DNA from: Rhizaria sp. SCN 62-66
Taxonomy: Eukaryota > Rhizaria, unplaced
Assembly: GCA_001724265.1 (NCBI GenBank)
Contig: MEDY01000251.1
Coordinates: 1 to 44,899, forward strand
Reading direction: 5' to 3'
Length of the DNA: 44,899 nucleotides
Both the position numbers and the translations under genes were made by a program. How positions within the stretch are numbered: position 1 is the first letter of the stretch; the number at the start of each line of letters is the position of its first letter. Shown one piece after another: positions 1 through 10,865 of the stretch. The notes under the pieces were generated by a model. The model had not been told where the DNA came from. It saw only the letters and a list, made by a program, of their open reading frames with translations, and ran no database searches.

Positions 1-3000
1 GCCGCCGTGGCCGCCGAGGCCGCCGCCGCCGCGGCTGCGGCCGGTGCCGTGTCGCGCGCCCGAGGCGCCGGCGGCGAGCCCCGAGCGCGGCGGCTCGGCC
101 GTATGGTAGGCGCGCAGCGAGGCGACGAGGTCGGCCATCGCGCCAGCGCCAAGGCGCGAGTAGGGATGCGCGGCGGGGTCCATGGCGAAGGACAGCAGCT
201 TGGCCGCGTCGGCCGCAGTCGCCGCGGCCGTCTCGACGTGCTCGAGCGTGCCGGGCGCGGTGCCCTGCGCCGCCGCTGCGCGGTTACCCGTCTGCAGCGC
301 GCGCGAGGCGCCGGCGAGGCGCGTCGTGTCGTTGTCAAGCAGCTGCAGCGTCTCGTCATGCGTCACCGTGAAGTCGTGCGCGGCCTCGGGGCCAGCGGAG
401 GAGAGCTTCTCGACGATTGACGCCAGCAGGCCCTCGCGCCACTTAAGCGCCTCGTCCGTCTGCTTGTAGACGAGGATGTCGGCGTTGAGCTGCGCGACGG
501 TATTGTCGAGAGCGTGGCGCTTCTCCTCCAGGTCCTCCTGCATCTGCGCCAGCTTCTGCGTCACGACGCCGCCCGCCGTGTGCAGCATCAGCTTGTACTC
601 GGCGCGCGCCTCATGCCAGCACGCCTGCGCCGACTTGACGGAGCGCTGCGAGGCCGACAGACGCAGCTTGTAGTCGACCATGTAGGCCTTCTCCGCCTGC
701 AGCAGCGCGCGCTCCGACTCGAGCCACAGCCACAGTGAGTTCACCTCGCTCGGCAGCCCGCTGCTCGCGCTGCCGCCACCGCCGCCGCCGGTCTTGCGGC
801 CCGCGCCGGCGTTGAGGCCGCCGGGGCCGCAGTAGGGCGTGCTCTGGAGCGCGGGGAGCTCAGAGATGTCGTGCGACTCGGTCGCCTCAAACCGGCGCCC
901 GTCGGGCACGCGCAGACCGCCGTTGCCCGCGTTGTTGTTGTTGTCGGAGTACTTGCGGAGCGGGTCCATGGCGAGGGCGCGCGCGGTGGCGCTGTTGGCG
1001 ATGTTGCCGCCGCCGCTCCCGCCAGCAACGCGCATCGGGGAGCCCTCGCCCCACGGGGCGCCGCGGCCGGCACCGCCCGCGCCGGAAGTCGAGCCGCCCA
1101 CGCCGGAACTCAGGCCGCCGGTGCGGACGAACTCGCTCTCGCGCTGCAGCGCGGCGACCTCAGCGCGGAGCTTCTCGCACTCGCGCTCCGAGGCGTAGGC
1201 CTTGGCGGACAGCGACATGTACATCTCGGTCATCGCCGAGAGCTTGTTCTCGGCGACGGCCAGCGCGGCGACGGCTGAGCCGCCGTGGCCCGCGAGCGCG
1301 GAGCTGGCCGACGCGGCGCCCAGGTTCGTCCCCGCGGCGGCCGCGGCCGTCGCCACAGCGGCCTCGACCTCGCGCTGCGCCGCCGCGCGCACGGCCGCGA
1401 CCTCGGCGCGCGCAGCGGCGGCGTCGGCGCGGGCGCCCGCAGCGGCGGCCTCGGCGGCCTCGAGCTTGGTCGTCGCCTCGCTCAGCGCCGCGGCACTGGC
1501 GTTGTTCGCACTGGCGCTCGCATTGGCGGCGCTGGGCTGCTGGCCCTCAGCGACGGCGAGCACGGCGGCGCGCGCGGCCTCGAGCTGCGCCTTGAGCGCG
1601 CCGTTGGCGTCCTCCGCGGCGGCGGCCGCGCGCTGGGCGGCGGCGGCGCGGTCACCCTCGCCGCGCAGCCGCGCCTCGGCGCTCGCGGCCTCGGCGGCCG
1701 CGGCCGCGGCCTTGGCCTCCGCGGCAACCGCACGGGCCTCCGCGGCGCGCAGGTCGCCAGCGGCCGCGACGGACTTAGCGTCAGCGGCGGCGGCGGCGGC
1801 GAGCGCGCTGGCGGCCCGCTCGGCCTCGCCCTCGGCCTTGGCTTCGGCAATTTTAGCGGCGGCGCGTGCGTCGGCGGCAGCCAGCGCGGCGGCCTCGCGC
1901 TGCGCCATGAGCTCGGCCTCGCGCGCGCCCGCGCCCTCGCGCACCGCGGCGCGCAGCCCGTCGGCCTCTGCGCGCGCCGCCTTGGCGTCCCCGGCGGCCG
2001 CCTCTGCGTCGCGCAGCGCAGCCTCGAGCGCCTTGGCGGCGGCCGCAGCCTTCTCCTCGGCGCGCGCCGCGCGGGCCTCGGCCGCGGCGGCCTTGTCCTC
2101 CGCAGCGGACACCGCGGCGCGCGCGTCCTCGAGCTCGGACTCGACCGCGCCTAGGTCCGTCTTGGCCTCACTCAGCTCGCCCTTGACGCCCGCAAGCGCG
2201 GCCTTGGCCTCGGCCAGCTCCGCCTTGAGCGCCGCCAGCTCGGCCGCGTGCGCCGCGGCGGCCTCGCCAGCGCCGGCGCCGGCGCTGGTGCTGGCGGCGG
2301 CGAGCGCGGCGGCGACGGCCTTGGCGGTGGCGGCCTCGGCCTCGGCCTTCTCCTCGGCCATCTGCGCAGACAGCCCCTGCACCTCGGCGTCGTGCGCCGC
2401 CAGCATCGCGTCGAGCCGCCGCTGGTAGTCCTCGTGCACGTCCTTGGCGGCCTTGAGCCCGTCCACACCCGCCGCGGCCTCGCTGCGCTTCTTCTCCAGC
2501 GCCGCGACCTCGGCCTCGAGGGCCTGCTTGCGCGCGTCGGCGGCGTCCGCGGCGGCCTCGGCCTCGGCGGCGGCGGCGGCGCGCGTCTTGAGCTGCTGCT
2601 CCTTGTCCTTGAGGCGCTTCTCCTCGGCGGTGGTGAGGTCGTGCAGCTGGTGCACGCGCTCCTCAGCCGCCGCGTTGTCCGCCTTGATCTGCGCCACGCG
2701 CTCCTCGTGCGCGCGCTCGGCGCTCTCAGTGAACCGCGCCAGCTGCGCCGCGCGCGACGCCTCGGCCTCGGCGCGCGCGGCGGCGTCGGCGGCCGCGAGA
2801 GCGGCGCGCTCCTGCTCCCACTGCGCGAGCAGTTGCGCGCGCTCCACGGCGATGCGGTCGTGCTCCGCCTCGAGCGCGGCCTCCACCTCGGCGTCGGTCG
2901 CCGCGGTCTTAGGGTTTGTGGAGTGCTGGCCGGCGCGGACGCGTAAGGGGGTCGGGTCCGCGACTAAGGGGTCGGCGCGCGACAGCGCCAGCGGGGGCAC

Positions 3001-4138
3001 CTTGGAGTGCGCCGCGCTGGCCGCCGCGGCCGCGGCCTCCGCCTCAGCCTCAGCCTCAGCCTCAGCCTCGGCCTCAGCGTTGGCCTTCTCGTCAGCCTCG
3101 TCCTCGAAGTCGAAGCCGTACTCGTCGTCGTCGTTGTTGGCGGGACTCTTGACCTTGGGCTTCGCGGCCGCAGCGGCGTCGGCGGCCTTGTTGGCGTCGG
3201 CCTTGGGCTTGAACGCACTGTAGATGTCGTCGTCGGCGTCGGCGTCACCGGAGTTCAAGTCATTGTTGTCCTTGTCCTTGGACTCGCCGGTCAGCGTGTG
3301 GTGCTTGAACGGGTTGGGGACGTCCTCGTCGCCTTCAATGTTGAAGTCGTAGCTATCCTCGGGGTCCTCGTCATCATCAGCCTTCTTGTCGTTGTTGACG
3401 TTGTTGCTCGGCTTGTTATCGGGCTCGGTGTCGTGCTTGCCGATATCCTCAGCCTCAGCGGCCTCCTCGGCCTCCAGCCGGCGCTGCTCCGCGAGCTCGG
3501 CCTCCTCGTCGACGGGCTCGGCGTCGGTGCCGACCATGGCGAGCGTGCCCACGCCCCACTTGTTGTAGTCGACGCCGGGGCCGGAGACCTTGAGGCCCAT
3601 GTCCTGGCGGTGCATCGCCTTTTCCAGCACCTTCTTGAAGTACACGTCGCACGGGTGCTCCCACAGCGACTCGCCGGTCTCGAAGTTGAAGTAGTAGACC
3701 TCGTTCTTGTCGCTGCGGCACGGCTTCCACGCCTTGGGCAGCGGCGCGCACAGGCCCTCCTTGGCGATCCAGCGCGTCTCGGGGTACTGGGCCAGGTCCA
3801 CCTTGAAGTAGGTCGCGTAGTTGATAATCTCCTCCTCCGTGGGGACGTAGTTGGGGTCGAACTCTTCCTCCAGGACCACCGAGTCGCTCGTGCTCTGCGA
3901 CTGTGAGGGGTAGAGTGAAAAGATAACCATGGGGAAAGATTGTGAAGCAGGGAAGATGCGATGGAGGAAAAGTGAGATAAAGTGCGTGATAACGGAAGCG
4001 AAAGAGAGAATATGCAAAGAATAAGAAAGTACAAAGAAGGGTGTCCAAAAATATCCCGACAAAACCTGCTCAAATGATCGGATGTGCAGTGCGTACCTGG
4101 TCATAGCCATAATTGGCGCTCTCACGACTCTCGTTCAT
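1..4138 (-). CDS. CEP164: CEP164-like centriolar distal-appendage protein (partial, C-terminus off the left edge)
   Basis: Two exons are inferred. Exon 1 is 4097..4138 (14 codons from the ATG at 4138), the intron is 3901..4096 (GTACGC...CAG), and exon 2 runs open from 3900 to position 1. The N-terminus has the CEP164-type module: an acidic helix with the E-E-F-D-P-N-Y start, then a WW domain at about residues 62-100 (Trp72, Trp94, with the YYFNF core and the WEHPCD end). After an acidic linker with an (AE)n run comes a very long Ala/Glu/Lys/Arg coiled coil. At about residues 1065-1115 a second conserved helix (SEVNSLWLWL, later SVKSAQACWHEARAEYKLM) resembles the C-terminal region of animal CEP164. 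In animals CEP164 sits on mother-centriole distal appendages and is needed for ciliary vesicle docking. At least 1,314 residues are present; the stop lies outside the window. The WW-plus-C-terminal-helix pairing makes the call fairly sure, although the Ala-rich coiled coil itself is uninformative. No in-frame TAG was found in the part I checked. Confidence 0.8.
3037..3080 (-). repeat. Hexanucleotide repeat coding for Ala-Glu in the CEP164-like gene
   Basis: A tandem CTCAGC/CTCGGC run on the plus strand encodes alternating Glu and Ala on the minus strand. It lies in the linker between the WW domain and the coiled coil and is probably length-variable. Confidence 0.75.
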
Positions 4139-4955
4139 CGTATAAGCGTTTCTCGACGGGAGCGAGCCTCAAGCGATGTGTCAGAAGGGGCACAAGTAGC
4201 TACGGAGTAACTATTGCAGTGTGTACACAGCACAGACGCGCAAAAGCTTGCTGGCTGCTGCGACGGGGGGACAGGGAACGGCGAGACTGGGACTGATGTC
4301 AAAGACTTGCTTGTTAGAACGGAGCTGCTGCTTTGCTGGCGGCAACGCTTGCTCTGAGACTCTCTGCAGCGGACAAACGCCGGACAAGAGAAGGAACGGG
4401 AAGCAAAACCACTTCGCTGTTGAAGCGAGTTGTGCTTGGTCTAGACGGGCAGGAAGGCGGGCGCGGCCAAAGAAGGAGTGGGGACGCAAGTGAGGGGCGA
4501 GGTGAGAGGCGAAACGAACGTTCAAATTTGCGTATGTCCAAGCTCAAAAAAGAAGAAACTGAGCAAATACAAGAAATATATATATTACTTTATGTTTAAG
4601 CACCAAACCATAATACAAACAACAGCGGATTTGACGCGTAATTGATGTTTCAAAATTGGCCACCAAACCGTTGCCGATGAGCACCCACAGCCGTTGGAAA
4701 ACTAAGAAACGAGTGTTGCATGGAACAACACTGAAGTTTGCATCAAAACGGTATCTCCTTGCCACAAATTGTCTCTGCCTTTGAAACATCCAACGGACTA
4801 AGATATAAATCTTCATACTTTATTGTGAAAAACTATTTGCGCGATCACAGCGCGACATATACAACTGCAAACTGACTTTAAATATCTGGTGTTACGCTGT
4901 CACAACCCTCTGCTGCGGCCTCCTAGCAGCCGTAAGCAGTCCAGCTTTCGCCTTC
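4139..4955. other. Intergenic: CEP164-like leader/promoter and MYND gene 3' flank
   Basis: No supportable gene. The part next to the CEP164-like ATG (to about 4530) is of mixed composition and probably holds its promoter and 5' UTR. The rest is AT-rich and lies downstream of the MYND gene. Short ORFs on both strands overlap each other and look like chance. Confidence 0.6.
4332..4346 (-). promoter_or_regulatory. Possible RFX X-box-like site upstream of the CEP164-like gene
   Basis: The sequence TTTGCT-GGC-GGCAAC is an imperfect inverted repeat close to the RFX consensus RYYNYY-N(1-3)-RRNRAC, with one mismatch in the first half-site. It lies about 195 bases upstream of the CEP164-like ATG, a usual place for X-boxes in ciliary genes. 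A single short match of this kind can occur by chance. Confidence 0.25.
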
Positions 4956-5516
4956 TTAGAGCCCGTTGGTCCAGTGCGGCGTGTAGCGCGGGCGACTCCT
5001 GAGCGCCTGCTGCTGGAGCTTAACGAGCCCGTAAGCCGCGGCGCCCAGGACGGCGGCGCCGGCGGCGAGCCAAGGGGCCCACGACTTGACCTTGGTGGCG
5101 AAAGGGACCTGCCACGCGTTGCGCGGAGTGATCTCCTCGCCGCCGATCGCGCGGATCTGCGCACGCTGCTCGCACTCGATGCGGTGCGACGCCCAGTGAG
5201 CCATCTGACAGCTCTCCTGCGCGGACGCAAGTGTGGCAACAAAACAAAAACGACGTGATCAAGAAGGGATTGATGAGGGAATAGATCAACTGATTTCGCA
5301 TGCACAGTCATATGAAGTATGAATTGTCATCAAATTGTTCTTTTAGTTGGCAAAAGTTGTTACACATAAAGCTTTCAGTGAGATGTCGACGATCTTGTTG
5401 GCTTTGAGAAATGTGAAGTGAAAACGTACGCTGCAGTAGCGAGTCGAAACGCAGTGGCCGCAGGCACGAAGATCGCCACCAGCGAGGCCGCAGTTGCTGC
5501 ACGTGTCGGTGCTCAT
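4956..5516 (-). CDS. Small MYND zinc-finger protein with a C-terminal membrane segment
   Basis: Two exons: 5430..5516 (ATG at 5516, 29 codons) and 4956..5216 (ending TAA), joined in phase 0 over the intron 5217..5429 (GTACGT...GCGCAG). The splice rebuilds a full MYND finger: two CxxC pairs, then YCS, SCQ, HW and a final H-x3-C, with the YCS and SCQ pieces on either side of the junction. MYND fingers bind proline-rich peptides in partner proteins. After the finger comes a hydrophobic Ala-rich stretch (APWLAAGAAVLGAAAYGLV) that looks like one membrane helix near the C-terminus, then a basic end. The product is about 115 residues. Its role is unknown; a tail-anchored membrane adaptor is an inference. 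The finger itself is secure. Confidence 0.8.
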
Positions 5517-6240
5517 GCTTACAGAAGTCTTACACAACAAACTATTGCGCCTGAGCTTCTTGCTGTTGTGTTCTGTGTGCTTGTTTCGTTGCTAAGATCA
5601 TTTGGTAGTTTCGGAGTCGTAGCGGAAAAGAGTCATGTAGGCGTATAGAGAGTGAGCTTAAGAAAAAAAACAATGCGTTAGGGTTTTCAAAAAGGTGATA
5701 TATCACTTGAACCCCAAGACAGTCGAAAGCAATAGCTGTGAAGCTTTGGCCAAGGCAGGAAATAAGATGTTTCTTTGACTGAAAGACTTGTCCTATTTCG
5801 GTAACTGCGAACCTGTCGCAAAGTGGTCTAAAAAGCTTTTCTGGCAACATAATAACGGAGAAAGATACAAAACCTAATACAAAAATGCATATATCTGTAC
5901 CACAGCAATATGACGACTGATACCTGACTTTAATGCTATTCCTAATCGCAGCACACTGCGCCCCCACTCAACCACTTCTCGCATCACTACTCCGAAAAAA
6001 TCAAAAGCCAACACATACCCCAGCAAGATGATTCCTTAGACATGCAAAACAACAAGAAATCGAAATAAATATGTATAACTACTCATATTACAAAAACATT
6101 GATCTTCAAATAACTTACGTTTAACTAGAAACACCACGAAATAACAAATAACACAAATTCAATGTTGCTGCTTTGCACTCAACAACAATCAAGCTGCTAC
6201 AGAATCAGTCTGCCCCAAAACCCAAATAGCACAGCCAAGC
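5517..6240. other. AT-rich intergenic region
   Basis: This region lies between the MYND gene start and the aminotransferase 3' end. A 141-codon ORF on the minus strand (5542..5967) has AT-rich codon use unlike every real exon here and no recognisable motif, so I treat it as chance. The MYND promoter is probably in the first few hundred bases. Confidence 0.6.
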
Positions 6241-7990
6241 TTACGCGGTCTTGCTGTTCTTCTTGGCCTCGGTCTCCTTGCGCAGGAGGTTGGCGAAGCG
6301 GCGCACGGCCTCGTCCATCTCCTCGTCCGAGGCCACGGAGAAGCATGCACGCACATACAGCTCGTCTGGGTGCGCCTTGGCTTGCGCTGCCGGGTCCACC
6401 AGGAAGGCCTCGCCGGGCAGCAGCAGCACCTTCTCCTTGACGGCCTTGTCCTCGATGAGCGTCTTAGCGTCGCTGCCGAGCCCGCGCACCTTGACCCAGA
6501 CGAACATGCCCGCGTCGGGCGTGTCGTACTCGACGTCGAGCCCCGCGAAGTGCTTGGCCATCACGGCCAGCAGCGTGTCGCGCTTGCGGTGGTAGAAGAG
6601 CTTGGTCTGCTTGACGTGCTTACGCCAGCCCGCCTCGCCCCACTGCTGCAGCAGCCGCGCCGCCATGACCTGCGGCACGCCGGAGGGGTGAATCGAAAGC
6701 GCCTGCGTCGAGAGGTTAAACTGCTCGACCCAGGCGCGGGGGCCCGAGATAAAGCCCAGCCGCATGCCCGAAGAGAGGATCTTGGAGAAGGAGTCGAAGC
6801 GCAGCACGCGCCCGTCCGTGTCGAGCGACAGGTACGACGTCGACGTGGGAGGGTTGTACGCCGCCAGCACCTCCGCCTCGGCCGCCTCGGCCGTGGCACC
6901 CGCGGTCGCCATGGCGGGCGCGGGCGCGGGGACGCGGCCGAAGTGCAGGTTCCAGTAGGGGTCGTCCTCGAGGATAACGAGGTTGTGCTGCTGCGCGAGC
7001 GCGTAGATCTCCTTCTTGCGCTCCACAGTCGTCGACACGCCCGCCGGGTTCTGGCCCGTCACGATCGAGTACAGCACGCGGGGGCGCGCGGGGCCCGAGG
7101 CCGGTAGCGAGGCCAGCACCGCCGCCAGCGACGAGGGCACCAGGCCGTCCTGGCAGAGAGGGATCACAAAAGAGTTACATTTGCGGGTGTACACACATAT
7201 CGCTTATGTGAGTATTCGTAGGAAATATACCATTTGATTTAATAACAAACCATATAAGCAAGTCAAAATTTAATAATAATAATCATAATCATAATCATAG
7301 TAATAGTGAAAGAGCAAACTAATAGAGCGTGATTAGATTTGTAGTTCGTACCTGGTCGACGTCAACGCCGACGAGATTGGCGCCGAGGGGCCGGAGGATG
7401 GACAGCGCGCCCGAGTACGTGGGGTTCTCCACCAGAACGTTGTCTCCGGGATTGATAAGCATGCCGAAGGCCTTGGCGAGCGCGTCCTGCGAGCCGGTGG
7501 AAACGGAGATGCTCATCTCGGCGGCGTCGTAGCCGGGCGAGTGGTCGCGCAGCTGCAGCGTGCGCAGCTCGTCCAGCAGCGCGGGCACGCCCGGCGTCGC
7601 AGAGTACTGCAGCGCCTCGGACAGCTCGGCCGAGGTGAGCTTGATCGTCTCGCCCGAAGTCAGCGTGAAGGAGAGGTCTGTGATGGGGAAACAGGAGGGG
7701 TTCGGGACCCCCGTGCCGAGGCTCAGCATGCCTGGGATGCGCATCATCGGGATCAGCGTGCGCGTCGGAGACGGCTTGCGCTGCAGTGCCACCGCGGACA
7801 GGAAGTCCTTGACGTCCACAGAAGGCTTGGGTTTGGCCGCAGCGGCAGAGGAAGCAGCAGTGGTCGACATCAGGGAAGCGAGGCGGAGATTCGAAGAGCT
7901 GGTGGCAAACGAGCCGATCTTAGAGGCAGCGCTAACGGTAGAGGAAACGCGGGAGAAGAGAGCCGATTTGTTGAAACGACCCAAAAGCAT
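6241..7990 (-). CDS. AADAT: PLP-dependent aminotransferase, AADAT/ARO8 family, probably mitochondrial
   Basis: Exon 1 is 7352..7990 and exon 2 is 6241..7149 (ending TAA), with a phase-0 intron at 7150..7351 (GTACGA...CCAG). The product is about 515 residues. Fold-type I motifs appear in order: the substrate-side LSLGTGVPNP, the cofactor region TGSQDALAKAF, NPTYSG, the TGQNPAG turn, the EDDPY Asp/Tyr pair, the SFSKILSSGMRLGF block with the Schiff-base lysine at about residue 336, and a C-terminal arginine in YVRACFS. This set matches 2-aminoadipate/kynurenine aminotransferase (AADAT) and yeast Aro8, which transaminate 2-aminoadipate, kynurenine or aromatic amino acids. The first ~50 residues are Ser/Ala/Arg-rich without acids, as in a mitochondrial presequence; an internal Met before STTAASS could give a cytosolic form. 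An Ala-rich insert of about 25 residues follows the EDDPY block. The substrate cannot be fixed from sequence alone. Confidence 0.9.
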
Positions 7991-8354
7991 AGGAACAAGT
8001 CCAGGGTAACCAACAAAAGATTGCTGGCGGACTGCGTTTGACCGAACTCAAACCTAAAATCTTCCCCCACCAAACGTCATCTTTGCATCGCAGCACTCGT
8101 CCGGTTCGCAAAAAAACTCGAGCTGTGGTGTTTGTGCTCAAGAATCAGGCTCTTGTGCGACACGGGAATCAGCTCGTGTGCGGTGAATTATCTGTTGAAT
8201 AGCAATGTAACGACTCAACGTGAAATTTTGATACTTTTCTCACTTTTATTTCTTTTTACACTCTCTCAATCGCCCGTCGCCCTCGGCTGCACCTGGTATC
8301 TTTCCCATTTCCTCCCACATCTTTCCCCTTGGCGTTCGCAGCCTCTCGAAGACC
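7991..8354. promoter_or_regulatory. Divergent promoter between the aminotransferase and WDR74/NSA1 genes
   Basis: These 364 bases separate two start codons pointing away from each other, so both promoters and 5' UTRs must lie here unless leader exons exist elsewhere. There is a pyrimidine-rich stretch just before the WDR74 ATG. No TATA box is evident. Confidence 0.55.
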
Positions 8355-10225
8355 ATGAACGTCGTCGTCGGCGACAACACAGGCCTGCTCAAGGTCGTCA
8401 GCCTTAAAACGGACGGCCCGATCAAGCGCTTTGGCTCGCAGGACGCGGCGCGCGGCGCGATTGACGCGATGAACTGGGCCGGGCTGCAGAACCCTGAAGC
8501 TGAGGTCGCGATCGGCCTCCGCTGCGGCAAGATCGAAGTGTGGAACACGCTGTTGGGCGAGCTGTCGGCCGAGATCCCCGCCGTGCAGTTCAGCAAGGAC
8601 ATGCACGAGGACAAGTTCGTCGGGCTGGAGGTCCTGCGCAACGAGAGCGCGCGCGTGCTGGACCCGCTCGGCGGCCCCGAGGCCAGCCGCGTCATTGTCT
8701 CGGCCACCAAGGCCGGCGTCGCGCGCGTCGTGCCCTGGTACGACGCCGAGCAGGCCGCGCAGATCAAGGCCGCGCTTGCGGCCGCCAAGAAGGCCTCGAT
8801 TAAGCCCTCCGTCAAGGCCGCCAAGGCCCTCGCCGCCTCGGCGGCCGCCGCGCCGTCCAGCAACTCTGACGCTGGCTCCAGCGAGTACCAGTACGCGAGC
8901 GGCGTCGAGTGGTCGATCGGCGCCGAGATCTCCAAGATGCGCGTGTCGCGCTCGCTGGATGCCTTCGTCGCCGGCGGCCGCAACACGCTCATGTCGCTGT
9001 GGGACATCGAGACGCAGGAGAAGGTCTTCAAGGCGCGCTCGCTGCCCAACGACTGGCTCAACCTCGCCGTCGAGAACCACGACCTCGATTACGCCTTCAT
9101 GCCGGCCGCCGAGACCGGGAGCTGGGCCCCCGGCCGCTTCGGTGACGAGCAGACTCACGCGTACAAGGTCGTGTCCGTGACCGGCTACAAGCAGGTGCGC
9201 CTCTACGACCTCAAGGCCTCGCAGCGGCCCGTCATGGTACGTCAGCAGATATAAATGTTCATTGATGCTCTGATATTTAATAATTTCTTCTTTGTTTCAC
9301 TCAAATTTTATTATGTTGTGTTTCAAAACCACACTCTCACTCCTCGGCTCTTTCTTCACTTTACCTCGTCTCTTGTTTCTTCTCTCTCGTACAGGACGTG
9401 TTGCTGGAGAAGCACGCCGCGCACTCGGTGGCGTGCACGCGCGACGCCAACTACGTGATCGTGGGCGACGGTGTGGGCCGCATCCAGCTGCTGGACACGC
9501 GCTTCAACCTGCGCCCCGTGGGGATCCTCCGCGGTGCGCAGGGCTCGACGCGCTCGCTCTCAGTGCATCACACGCTGCCCATGGTCGCGTCCGTGGGGCT
9601 GGACCGCTACCTGCGCGTGCACGACCTGCAGACGCGCGAGACGCTCAAGGCCGTGTACCTCAAGCAGAAGCTTAACTGCTGTCTCTTCTCGGCGGTGGAG
9701 CCGGCCAAGAACCGCGCGCGGTCGACGCTCGCGGTCAAGGACAGCACGTTCGACCGCAACAAGGGCGACGAGGCCGGGCTGGACGCGCTCTCGGCCCTGG
9801 ACGCCGCCGCGGGCGCCAAGGCGCGCAAGGGCAAGAAGGCCGGCGCGGACGTTGACGCCGACGGCGACGTCGACGGCGAGAGCGTCTGGGCTGACCTCGA
9901 GAGGGCCAGCAAGGACCGCAAAAGCGCCAAGAACGCCCCCGCCGCCGCTGCCGCCGCCGCTAACGACGACAACGATGAGGCTGAGGCCGGGGACGATGAC
10001 GAGCTTGACTTCGACATGAACGCCCAGGAGGAGAGCGAGGATTACGACGAGGACTTCGAGCAGGAGCAGGAGCAGGAGTACGAGACCGAGACTGTGGCCG
10101 CGAGCAGCAAGAGCAAGGGCAAGGCCGGCGGCAGCAAGGCGGGCGCGAGTGCGGGCGCGGACAAGCAGGTGAAGCGCGGTGCCAATGGTGGCAAGACGGA
10201 GGCGACTAAGAAGTCGCGTCGTTGA
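8355..10225 (+). CDS. WDR74: WDR74/NSA1-like WD-repeat ribosome-biogenesis protein
   Basis: Exon 1 is 8355..9236 and exon 2 is 9395..10225 (ending TGA), with a phase-0 intron at 9237..9394 (GTACGT...TACAG); about 570 residues. The N-terminus (NVVVGDNTGLLKVV) and the later VTGYKQVRLYDLKASQRPV, GRIQLLDTRFNLRPVG and GLDRYLRVHDLQTR blocks are typical of the WDR74/Nsa1 beta-propeller. The family acts in the nucleolus on pre-60S particles, where Nsa1/WDR74 is removed by the AAA-ATPase Rea1/NVL. The C-terminal ~170 residues are low-complexity, with acidic stretches and Lys-rich ends such as TKKSRR that resemble nuclear/nucleolar localisation signals. An Ala/Lys-rich insertion lies between propeller blades at about residues 140-175. 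The protein is longer than the yeast and human forms because of these insertions. Confidence 0.85.
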
Positions 10226-10865
10226 GCGCGCCGACGTACCATCACTTGTTTATATCGATATCTACTTTGCTCTATACTTTATACTATTGCCATGTTACTC
10301 GTGCTGTGACGTGCTGTGTTGTGCGCTGCAGCTCAATGGGGGCCGAACGTGCTGTGTGTAACGCGCAGGAGTGCTGCTGTACGCCAAATGAATGGCCACA
10401 GATATTCGTCAATACAACGCATCTATAGCTTAACAAACGTAGGTTAGATTGTCAAATGACATAGATAGCAGTGTGGAACTTGTATGCAGTGACAGAACTG
10501 CTTGTAGTGATCCACAAGAGCGAGAACGCGAGATCACCGGTGACTTGTGGTGGCCGCGCGTCGGAGGATTGATGTGGGTCCCAGTTTGCGGGCCTATCTT
10601 TGGCGTTAGTGTGTGGCCTTGTAGATCAATGTTAAAATGCAGCGTGATGATATTAGTTAGATAACATAGTTGTTTATCTGCCTCCTTATTTATCTTTTCA
10701 TTTGGAACTTCTTTGATGTGATATCGCGCATTCCGTTTCTCTTCTTTCCCCTCCTCGCACTCCGCCCTCCACACGTCCCTCTCTGCAGACTGCTTCTCTC
10801 CTATCTCTGAGTCCGCTCTTGTCTACAACCTCAGCCTGCTAAACACTTTCTTGCCTACAGTCGCG
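10226..10865. other. Intergenic: WDR74 3' flank and promoter of the PDSS2-like gene
   Basis: Both flanking genes are on the plus strand. The 5' part is AT-rich 3' UTR-like sequence. The last ~130 bases are pyrimidine-rich and probably form the promoter and leader of the next gene. No coding signal is seen. Confidence 0.55.

Noticed and set aside
1202-2428. Long Ala/Ser-rich ORFs on the plus strand over the CEP164-like gene
   Set aside because: They are antisense shadows of the GC-rich coiled-coil exon. The minus frame has the WW domain and the intron; these have no motif.
5542-5967. 141-codon minus-strand ORF
   Set aside because: AT-rich codon use unlike all real exons here, no motif, and it lies in the MYND gene's upstream region.
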